DNA of 64,000 nucleotides. Origin: Methylobacterium crusticola (GTDB lineage: Bacteria; Pseudomonadota; Alphaproteobacteria; Rhizobiales; Beijerinckiaceae). The notes under the pieces are model-generated. The model was not told the DNA's origin. It worked only from the letters and a program-made list of their open reading frames with translations, and did no database searches. A program made the position numbers and the translations under genes. The stretch is taken from positions 1 through 64,000 of the forward strand of contig NZ_QOWC01000004.1 of NCBI RefSeq assembly GCF_003574465.1, written 5' to 3'. Shown piece by piece: positions 1-6,559 of the stretch; within the stretch, counting starts at the first letter, position 1; every line of letters begins with the position of its first letter.

Positions 1-200
1 CGCGGCGCGGGCCGCCGGGCGTGGGGGCAGGCCCCGGGGAAGGGACGCGGGCGCGCCGCCCACCGGGAGCCGGGGAGCGGCGCCGGGGAGGCCGGCGGCG
101 CGTCGTGCCGACGCGGGCCGGGAACGGCCGTCGGATCCGGGCCAGGAGGGCCGCCGGGCCTCCGGCGCGGCAGCGCCGACGCGCGGAGAGGCCGACGGCC

Positions 201-232
201 CGATCAGCCGCAAGCCCGATCGGCCGCAAGCC
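201..232. repeat. 16-bp tandem direct repeat
   Basis: Two adjacent 16-bp copies (201-216 and 217-232) differ at one base and read CGATCRGCCGCAAGCC. They lie just downstream of the stop of the LTXXQ gene on the minus strand. The rest of 1-246 is very GC-rich and I see no convincing gene in it. Confidence 0.6.
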
Positions 233-246
233 CGGGCCGTCGCGGG

Positions 247-774
247 TCAGTCGTCGTGACGGTGGTGGGGACCCCCCCGCATCCCGCCCGGATGCGCGCC
301 CATCGGCCGGGCGAGGATCACGGCGCGCTGCTTCTGGCGCTGGTCCAGGGTGGCGTAGAGCGGCTGGGACGCGTCGGCGAGCTTGCGCAGGGCGTCGGCC
401 CGGGCCGCGAGGCCATCCGCCCGGGCCCGCAGGGCCTCGGGCGCGTTGGTGGCGACCCAGTCGCGCCCGTGCTCCCGCATCGCCTCGCGCTGGTCGCGCC
501 CGACCTTGATCAGGCCGCGGATGGCCTGCTCGACGGGGGGCCACAGGGCCTCCTGGGCGGGCGTCAGGGTGAGGCCGGCATGCAGCGCCGCGATCCGCGC
601 CTCCGTGAAGGCCCGGCGGTCCTCGGGGCCGAAGCGGTGCCCGTCGTCCGAGACGTCGGCGTGCGCGACCGTCTGCGCCCGCGGGCCCGGCGCGGCCGGC
701 GGATCGCCGCCCTGTGCGTAACACGCGCTGCCGGCGACGCTCGCGCCGACCAGACCGATGATCATCCGCCTCAT
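247..774 (-). CDS. LTXXQ-motif (Spy/CpxP-like) exported protein
   Basis: A 175-residue protein with an N-terminal signal-like segment (residues 1-20, MRRMIIGLVGASVAGSACYA). A helical, Ala/Arg-rich body follows and carries the family motif LTPAQE near residue 70. A second helix around residue 145 has the related pattern TLDQRQKQRAV. The C-terminus is Gly/His/Met-rich and ends in HHRHDD. Spy/CpxP-type LTXXQ proteins are periplasmic helical proteins used as chaperones or stress and metal sensors. The terminal His/Met stretch could bind metal, but that is inference. The start is the first ATG and leaves a plausible signal peptide. No operon partner is visible. Confidence 0.8.
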   Translation of the reverse strand: MRRMIIGLVGASVAGSACYAQGGDPPAAPGPRAQTVAHADVSDDGHRFGPEDRRAFTEARIAALHAGLTLTPAQEALWPPVEQAIRGLIKVGRDQREAMREHGRDWVATNAPEALRARADGLAARADALRKLADASQPLYATLDQRQKQRAVILARPMGAHPGGMRGGPHHRHDD

Positions 775-857
775 GACACGCCCTCGCGCGGCATCACGCT
801 CGTGCCGCCAGGATCCGAGGATGCCCGCGGGCGGATGGCCCGAACCTCACCGGTGGA

Positions 858-1049
858 TTACGACTTCGTAAGGCGGCGCAGGCCCGCGTAGCGGCGTTGG
901 GCCGGGAGCCGGACCGGCCCGTCGCAGGCCGCCGCGCCGGTCGGCGCGCCGAAGCCGTGGCAGACCACGACGGCCGAGCACCAGACCGCCCCGGCGGGCG
1001 TCTCGCCGTCGGCCGTGCCGCGAAGGCCTCCGAAGAAGATCGTCGTCAT
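858..1049 (-). CDS. small hypothetical protein
   Basis: A 63-codon ORF starting MTTIFFGGLRGTADGETP, preceded by a good ribosome site (GGGCGGGGAGG about 6 nt upstream). The longer reading frame upstream runs through the tRNA and is not believable, so this internal ATG is the likely start. The middle (GAVWCSAVVVCHGF) holds two Cys and is hydrophobic. I do not recognise a family. It could be spurious, because open frames are common in this GC-rich DNA. Confidence 0.35.
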   Translation of the reverse strand: MTTIFFGGLRGTADGETPAGAVWCSAVVVCHGFGAPTGAAACDGPVRLPAQRRYAGLRRLTKS

Positions 1050-1235
1050 CCCCGCCTCCCCGCCCTCCGGTCGCCAGCGCGGCGACCTGCCCGACACTGG
1101 GGTAGCCGATGCGCGGCCCGACCGTCGTGCGGCGTCGCACATGGACGCCCGGCGGCCGGCCCCGCGGTGCGCCGGGCCGGTGCCATGGGGCGGGTGACAG
1201 CCTCCGGGCGGCCTGCTACCACCGGCTCGGCGCAC

Positions 1236-1312
1236 GACTCCGTAGCTCAGCTGGATAGAGCAGCCGCCTTCTAAGCGGCAGGTCGTTGGTTCGAGCCCAA
1301 CCGGGGTCGCCA
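1236..1312 (+). tRNA. trnR: tRNA-Arg (anticodon TCT)
   Basis: The cloverleaf can be drawn by eye. The acceptor stem pairs GACTCCG (1236-1242) with CGGGGTC (1302-1308), followed by discriminator G and an encoded CCA (1310-1312). The D arm contains AGCTCAGCTGGATAGAGC. The anticodon stem GCCGC/GCGGC encloses loop CTTCTAA with anticodon TCT, and the T arm contains GGTTCGAGCCC. It decodes AGA, a rare codon in GC-rich genomes. Arg tRNA genes are frequent integration sites for islands, and the DNA to the right is accessory in character. Confidence 0.95.
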
Positions 1313-1318
1313 ATCACA

Positions 1319-1352
1319 AGCCCGCCGGGTCAATGGCTTCGCGGGCTTTCTC
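1319..1352 (+). terminator. Rho-independent terminator of the tRNA gene
   Basis: AAGCCCGC (1319-1326) pairs perfectly with GCGGGCTT (1341-1348), with a 14-nt loop and a short TTTCT run after it. It begins 7 nt after the encoded CCA. Confidence 0.75.
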
Positions 1353-2255
1353 ATGCCCGCGCCCCTGTCCGATCCGTGTTGCCGCGGCGCGCCGCGCATC
1401 CCCTGCCATCGCCCTCGGTTGCAGCCGGGCGCCGCGATCCCGTGCACCACGGACGCCACACGTGGACTGGTCCGGGCCAAGCAGTCGGAACCGGGACGTG
1501 TCTCTGCCGAACGAGGGCGGGTACGCCGAGCTGCAGCCCGACCAGGCTCGGGAGACGGTTCCCCGTCTTCGAAGACGGGACCTAAGTCGCCGCGCGCTCG
1601 GTCCGCCACGCCGCCTGACCGTTTGCGTCACCCAGATTCTCGCGTAGCTCCCGTGTGCTCTCCCGGCGACGATGTCCGGCGGATCGATGCCGCCCGCCAC
1701 CGGCGCCACGGTGCGCCGCGCGTGCATGCCGCCCAGCGAGCGGACGGCCGAGCAACCCGCCGCGGGCGGTTGGAGCGCCCGAGGCGCCTTCGCGGCATCA
1801 GCACCTTGGCGGGCCGCCGGTTCCGGCCCTGCACGACCACCAGCCGTGACGATCTCCCAAGCCGCGGACCTGCGCGCGCGTGCCTGAGGCATTGCCGGTG
1901 CGACGTCGGCGGTCTCTCGCCTGCGGTTCCTGCCCGAACCCTGCGTGACCTCGTGGCGCCGGATCCTCGTCGGCGGAAGGTGGCGGTCGCCCATGCTCGC
2001 CGCCGCCACCCAGGGCCGGCGTCTCGCACCCGGGGGCGAGATGTCGGTGTTCACGCCGGGCAAGCCCCGGACCGCGGTTCCGGGCTTGGAGGACGCGGCG
2101 GCCGTCCGGACGGCGGTACGAAGAAGCGTAGCCTCCAAACCCGCGAAAAATCGATAATCAATTTCATCCACGAAAAGACGTCGCCCGAGTATAGTGCGTG
2201 ATGCGGCCAGACGAGCGAAGCCCTCCACTCCGCGCATCTCAGCATAGCCGAGGCC
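1353..2255. other. gene-poor stretch between tRNA-Arg and the ABC/CopCD operon
   Basis: About 900 bp. Open frames exist in several frames, but all are Arg/Pro/Ala-rich shadows without recognisable motifs. The stretch contains an 18-bp perfect palindrome (1562-1579). Near its right end is a relatively AT-rich patch (about 2135-2185, including GAAAAATCGATAATCAATTT) that could hold the promoter of the downstream operon. I see no gene that I can support. Confidence 0.6.
1562..1579. repeat. 18-bp perfect palindrome
   Basis: CCCGTCTTCGAAGACGGG reads the same on both strands. Nearby GGT and ACC could extend the hairpin across a small bulge. No gene ends nearby and there is no T run, so it is not an obvious terminator. 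Confidence 0.6.
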
Positions 2256-3254
2256 ATGACAACCTTCGTCGCGACACAGATCGACACCGCGGAACAGGCT
2301 CGGCGCGAGGCTCCGATCGCGCTCTGGGGCGTGACGGCGGCCCTGGCGTGGGCCGCGGCCGCGGCCGCGGCCGAGGCTTGGCCCGACCTCGGCGACTGGC
2401 TCGAGACGCGCCGCTTCGCTGTCGGCGCGGCCGCGCTCGCCACGGCCTTCCTCGCACTCGCCGCGGTCGGGCGACGATGGCCCCGCGGCGGCGCCTGGAT
2501 CCGCGACAGGGGTCCTTGGCTGACGGCGTCGGGCGTCGTTCTTACGCTCTGGCAACTCGCCTCGGCCAAGTTCGGCTGGCTGCCGCTGCCCTTCTTCCCG
2601 CCGCCCCAGGCGCTGATCGAGGTCTACACTGAGGATTACGTCGCGCTGGGCGCCAGCGTGCTGGCCTCGATGAAGCTGCTCGTCGTCGGCTTCGCGATCG
2701 GTGCCGTGCTCGGGTTCGTGACAGGCGTCGCCATCGGCTGGTCGCGGCGGGCCGGCTACTGGGTGCATCCCGTGCTGCGCTTCGTTGGGCCGCTTCCGGC
2801 GACCGCCTGGCTGCCGATCGCCTTCTTCGCCTTCCCGACGAGCTGGAGCGCCTCGATATTCCTGATCGCGCTCGCGACCGGCTTCCCGGTCACGGTGCTG
2901 ACCTGGTCCGGCATCGCCAGCGTCAATGCCCGCTACTACGACGTCGCCCGTACGCTGGGCGCCCGGCCCTGGTTCCTCGTCCTGCGGGTCGCCGTGCCGG
3001 CCGCCATGCCGCACGTCTTCGTCGGCCTGTTCATGGCGCTGGGCGCAGCGTTCTCGGTGCTGATGGTCGCCGAACTCGTCGGCGTGAAGGCCGGCATCGG
3101 CTTCTACATGCAGTGGGCCCAGGGATGGGCCTCCTACGCCAACGTCTACGCCGCCCTCGTGGTGCTCGCGCTCCTGTGCTCCGGATCCATCACCGTGCTG
3201 TTCCGCCTGCGGGACCGCGTCCTCTCCTGGCAAAAGGGTCTCGTCCAATGGTAG
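2256..3254 (+). CDS. ABC transporter permease, SsuC/TauC type, long form
   Basis: A 332-residue inner-membrane permease of the nitrate/sulfonate/taurine family. The C-terminal two thirds is the usual permease domain, with the cytoplasmic coupling loop ARTLGARPWFLVLRVAVPAA near residues 230-250. The N-terminal ~90 residues add at least two hydrophobic segments that typical SsuC proteins (about 260 residues) lack. A clear paralogue lies at 5153-6160 with the same extension and many identical stretches (FFPPPQ, TVLTWSG, MPHVFVGLFM versus LPHVFVGLFM). The stop overlaps the ATPase start by 7 bp. Substrate is unknown; context suggests a metal-linked ligand (inference). Confidence 0.9.
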   Translation: MTTFVATQIDTAEQARREAPIALWGVTAALAWAAAAAAAEAWPDLGDWLETRRFAVGAAALATAFLALAAVGRRWPRGGAWIRDRGPWLTASGVVLTLWQLASAKFGWLPLPFFPPPQALIEVYTEDYVALGASVLASMKLLVVGFAIGAVLGFVTGVAIGWSRRAGYWVHPVLRFVGPLPATAWLPIAFFAFPTSWSASIFLIALATGFPVTVLTWSGIASVNARYYDVARTLGARPWFLVLRVAVPAAMPHVFVGLFMALGAAFSVLMVAELVGVKAGIGFYMQWAQGWASYANVYAALVVLALLCSGSITVLFRLRDRVLSWQKGLVQW

Positions 3255-4042
3255 CGCTTGCCATCGGCGACGCCGCGCAGGTGACGGCGGGCGCCGCCCT
3301 CGACATCGAGACCGTCAGCCACGCCTTCGATCTCGACGAGACGACCCTGCCGGTCCTGAACCGGATCGACCTGAGCGTGCGCCCCGGAGAGTTCGTGGCG
3401 CTGCTCGGTCCCTCCGGCTGCGGCAAGTCCACCCTGCTGCGCCTCGTTGCCGGCCTCGAGCCGCCGACCCGCGGAACGCTGCGGGAGGACGGCCGGCCGG
3501 TCACGGGACCGGATCCGTCCCGGATCGTCGTCTTCCAAGACCCAACCCTGTTTCCCTGGCGCACGGTGCGCGACAACGTCGCCCTCGGGCCGCAGGCCCA
3601 GGGCAGGCTCAGGAGCCAGGCCGGGCGGATCGACGAGGCCCTGGCGCTCGTCGGGCTGACGCAGTTCGCGAAGGCGTACCCGCACCAGCTCTCGGGCGGC
3701 ATGGCCCAGCGCGTGGCGCTGGCCCGCGCCCTCGTCAACGACCCCTCGCTCCTGATCCTCGACGAGCCGCTGGGGAAGCTCGACTCGCTGACCCGCCTGA
3801 CCATGCAGGGAGAACTCGTCGCGCTGTGGCAGCGCAAGGGCTTCACCGCCCTTCTGGTCACCCACGACGTCGAGGAGGCACTGTTCCTCGCCACGCGCGT
3901 CGTCGTCTTCAGCGATCGGCCGGCGACCGTGAAGGCCGACTTCCCCGTGGACCTTCCCTACCCGCGCCACCGCGGCGACCCGCGCCTCGTGGAGTTGCGC
4001 CGTGAGAGCCTGGCCCTGCTCGGCCTCGACGTGAGCTGGTAG
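3248..4042 (+). CDS. ABC transporter ATPase, SsuB/TauB type
   Basis: A 264-residue nucleotide-binding subunit. Walker A is GPSGCGKST at 54-62, the Q-loop VFQDPTLFPW near 100, the signature LSGGMAQR, Walker B LLILDEPLGKLD and the switch His in VTHDVEEAL. The start is the ATG at 3248, which overlaps the permease stop; an open frame continues upstream but lies inside the permease. It is the only ATPase in this operon and must energise both permeases or a heterodimer of them. The Walker B-associated sequence EPLGKLD differs slightly from the more common EPFGALD. Confidence 0.93.
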   Translation: MVALAIGDAAQVTAGAALDIETVSHAFDLDETTLPVLNRIDLSVRPGEFVALLGPSGCGKSTLLRLVAGLEPPTRGTLREDGRPVTGPDPSRIVVFQDPTLFPWRTVRDNVALGPQAQGRLRSQAGRIDEALALVGLTQFAKAYPHQLSGGMAQRVALARALVNDPSLLILDEPLGKLDSLTRLTMQGELVALWQRKGFTALLVTHDVEEALFLATRVVVFSDRPATVKADFPVDLPYPRHRGDPRLVELRRESLALLGLDVSW

Positions 4043-4093
4043 CCGCCCTCAGCCTCCGAAACCCCGGACCCGTCCACTTAAGGAGCCTCAGCC

Positions 4094-5113
4094 ATGTCCG
4101 ACGACACCGTCCTCCCGCGTCCGTCCCGGCGCAGCGTCCTCGCCGGGGCGTCAGCCCTGGCGCTGGGTACGCCCCTCGCCTCCGCCCTGCTGCCGGCGCC
4201 CGCCCAGAGTGCGCCCCTGAAGGTCAGGCTAGGCTGGAGCGGCACCGGCATATGCCTGATCTCAGTGCCGGCCGCCGCCGAGAAGGGCTTCTTCACCAAG
4301 CACGGCCTCGACGTCGAGATCGTGAAGTTCGGCTCGAACTTCGACGGCAGCCTCGAAGCCGTGGCTTCGGGCAAGATCGACGCCACCGTCAACTTCATTC
4401 TGCGCTTCCTGAAGCCGCTGGAGCAGGGCATCAACGTCCGCTTCACCGGCGCACTGCACGGCGGCTGCATCCGCGTCATCTCCGCCACCGGCTCGCAGGA
4501 GGTCGACTACAAGTCGCTCAAGGGCAGGTCGATCGGCGTCGTCGACATGGCGAGCGCCGGCAAGAACTTCCTGTCGGTGCAGCTCTACAAAGCCGGGATT
4601 AATCCAGCCAACGAGGTCGACTGGCGCGTCTATCCCGTCGATCTCCTGGGCGAGGCGATCAAGAAGGGCGAGATCCAGGCTGCGGTCGACGCCGATCCCG
4701 GCATCTACCTCGTCCTGAAGAACAACGAGGGCAAACTGCACGAGATCGGCGGCCTCTCCTCGGGCGTCTACAAGGATCTGTCGTGCTGCGGCATCGCGGT
4801 GCGCAAGGATTTCGCGGAGAACAACAAGCCCGCCAGTGCCGCCCTGACCCGCGCGCTCCTCGACGCCGCCGACTGGGTCAAGACCAATCCCGACGAGGCA
4901 GCCAAGATCTTCACCGCCTACAGTCCGATCGCGGAGCCGATCCTGGGCGAGATCATCCGCAGCCACACGCACGAGCACCATTTCGGCAGCGGCAAGCGGC
5001 TGCGCGAGGAGGTCGAACTCTACACGAGCGATCTCCGCTCGGTCGGGATCATCCGGCCCCGCACCGATCCCAAGGCCCTCGCCGAGCGGATCGTCGTCGA
5101 CGTCCTCGCCTGA
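4094..5113 (+). CDS. ABC transporter substrate-binding protein, NMT1/SsuA fold, Cys/His-rich
   Basis: A 339-residue periplasmic binding protein. Its Tat-type signal has RPSRRSVLAGASALALG at 9-25 and cleavage is likely near 40. The fold is that of sulfonate/nitrate/pyrimidine-precursor binding proteins. Unusual for that fold are Cys54, HGGC (122-125), adjacent Cys231-Cys232 in DLSCCGIAV, and the surface-like cluster HTHEHH (291-296). These could coordinate a metal or a metal complex. The gene follows a strong AAGGAG ribosome site and sits between two paralogous permeases, upstream of copC and copD. The ligand is unknown; copper or a copper complex is an inference from context, and a plain sulfonate remains possible. 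Confidence 0.85.
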   Translation: MSDDTVLPRPSRRSVLAGASALALGTPLASALLPAPAQSAPLKVRLGWSGTGICLISVPAAAEKGFFTKHGLDVEIVKFGSNFDGSLEAVASGKIDATVNFILRFLKPLEQGINVRFTGALHGGCIRVISATGSQEVDYKSLKGRSIGVVDMASAGKNFLSVQLYKAGINPANEVDWRVYPVDLLGEAIKKGEIQAAVDADPGIYLVLKNNEGKLHEIGGLSSGVYKDLSCCGIAVRKDFAENNKPASAALTRALLDAADWVKTNPDEAAKIFTAYSPIAEPILGEIIRSHTHEHHFGSGKRLREEVELYTSDLRSVGIIRPRTDPKALAERIVVDVLA

Positions 5114-5152
5114 GCCTTCCCGCCCACAGGTCCCCCCGAGGAAGCAGCGACC

Positions 5153-6160
5153 GTGCACGAACACGCGATCACGGGCGACCGGGCCAGCATCCTGGCCGGC
5201 CGGTCCCGACATCTCCCCGAGCGCCATCCGATCGTGGCATGGGCGGCCCTCGCCTGGGCCGCCGCCGGCGCGGTCACGGTGTCCTGGCCGAACATCAAGG
5301 ACATCGCGCTCACGACCCATGTCGGCGTCGGGGAGGGGCTGGTCGGAGTGCTGCTGCTCCTCGGGTTCCTGCTCGGCCCGCTCCTGCGCGGCGTCAACCG
5401 CTGGCTGGGGCACAACGGACCCTGGTTCGTGGCGCTGCCGGTCCTGCTCTCGGTCTGGCAGGTCGCCTCGGCGAAGACGGGCTACTGGCCGATGCCGTTT
5501 TTCCCGCCACCCCAGGGGCTGCTCCACGCCTACGTCACCGACTACCCGCGCCTCCTCGAGAGCGTGAAGGCGTCCCTCGTCCTGCTCGGACTGGGTCTCG
5601 CCTTCGGGGCGACCGCCGGCTTCCTCACGGGGCTCGCCACCGGCTGGACGAGGCGGGTCAGCTACTGGACGAGCCCGCTCCTGCGCTTCGTCGGGCCGGT
5701 CCCGACCACGGCCCTGATCCCGCTGGTGCTGTTCCTGTTCCCGTCGAGCTTCAGCGCCGGGATCTTCCTCGTCGCACTGGCGACCTGGTTCCCGGTCACG
5801 ATCCTGACGTGGTCGGGGGTAGCGGGGGTGGACAAGGCCTATTACGACGTCGCCCGCACGCTGGGCGCCGACCAGCGCTTCCTGCTCCTGCGGGTCACGG
5901 TGCCGGCCTCGCTGCCGCACGTCTTCGTCGGCCTGTTCATGGGGCTCGGCCACGCGATCGCGGTGCTGGTCGTCGCCGAGATGATCGGCGTCAAAGCGGG
6001 CCTCGGCTACTACATCGACTGGGCGCGTGGCTGGACCGCCTACGGGCACCTCTACGCCGGCCTGCTCGTGATGGCGCTGCTGTTCTCGGCGCTCACGACG
6101 CTGCTCTTCCGCGTCCGCGACAGAATCCTGATTTGGCAGAAGGGAGTGGTGCAATGGTGA
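5153..6160 (+). CDS. ABC transporter permease, second paralogue, SsuC/TauC type long form
   Basis: A 335-residue permease starting at GTG, with GAGGAAG upstream as ribosome site. It matches the permease at 2256-3254 along its length, including the extra N-terminal membrane segments and the coupling loop ARTLGADQRFLLLRVTVPAS. Both copies end in the same WQKGxVQW tail. Two non-identical permeases with a single ATPase suggest a heterodimeric channel. The stop overlaps the start of copC by 7 bp, the same overlap geometry seen after the first permease. This points to a segmental duplication of permease plus its downstream junction. Confidence 0.9.
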   Translation: MHEHAITGDRASILAGRSRHLPERHPIVAWAALAWAAAGAVTVSWPNIKDIALTTHVGVGEGLVGVLLLLGFLLGPLLRGVNRWLGHNGPWFVALPVLLSVWQVASAKTGYWPMPFFPPPQGLLHAYVTDYPRLLESVKASLVLLGLGLAFGATAGFLTGLATGWTRRVSYWTSPLLRFVGPVPTTALIPLVLFLFPSSFSAGIFLVALATWFPVTILTWSGVAGVDKAYYDVARTLGADQRFLLLRVTVPASLPHVFVGLFMGLGHAIAVLVVAEMIGVKAGLGYYIDWARGWTAYGHLYAGLLVMALLFSALTTLLFRVRDRILIWQKGVVQW

Positions 6161-6558
6161 CGAGTGCGTCGCACGAGCGGGTCCGGTCGCGCGGGCTCGG
6201 ATGGTGCGCAGGCATGACCGTTCTGACGCTGCTCGCCCATGCGGTGCCGACACCCGCCTTCGCCCACGCGCACCTCGTCAGCGCGTCGCCGCCGGTCGAC
6301 GGCACGGTGCGGACGCCGCCGCAGGAGCTCACCATCGCTTTCACCGAGAAGCTCGAGGAGGCATTGTCGAGCATCGTCGTGAAGGATGCGGCCGGCAGGC
6401 GGGTCGACGCCGGGACTGCGCATCTGGCAGGCGACGCGAAGGGCCTGACGGTCCGCCTGCGCGACCTCCCGCCGGGCCTCTACACCGTCGACTGGGCGGC
6501 CACCTCGGTCGACACGCACCGCACGACCGGCCGCTTCACCTTCACCGTCAAGCCGTGA
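6154..6558 (+). CDS. copC: CopC-domain periplasmic copper-binding protein
   Basis: A 134-residue protein with a signal peptide ending AFA at about 38, which would leave a mature N-terminus HAHLVSASPPVDG. In CopC proteins the N-terminal His, a later Asp and a His form the Cu(II) site. Here the second element is conserved as SVDTHRTTG near residue 122, so the copper site looks intact. The Ig-like body contains IAFTEKLEEAL. The gene overlaps the permease by 7 bp and is followed 1 bp later by copD, so it is co-transcribed with the ABC transporter genes. Confidence 0.92.
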   Translation: MVTSASHERVRSRGLGWCAGMTVLTLLAHAVPTPAFAHAHLVSASPPVDGTVRTPPQELTIAFTEKLEEALSSIVVKDAAGRRVDAGTAHLAGDAKGLTVRLRDLPPGLYTVDWAATSVDTHRTTGRFTFTVKP

Positions 6559-6559
6559 T

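Noticed and set aside
21-891. Long open frames on the plus strand over the LTXXQ gene
   Set aside because: They are Arg/Pro/Gly-rich shadows of the minus-strand gene and contain no motif.
858-1313. A 151-codon minus-strand frame beginning inside the tRNA (MATPVGLEPTT)
   Set aside because: The N-terminal part is the antisense of tRNA-Arg, a common false annotation. Only the internal ATG at 1049 was kept, with low confidence.
1314-3248. A 644-codon minus-strand frame through the first permease
   Set aside because: Its right half is the antisense of a clear permease gene and its composition (GDRHGDPQDE-like, hydrophilic) is a GC-skew artefact.
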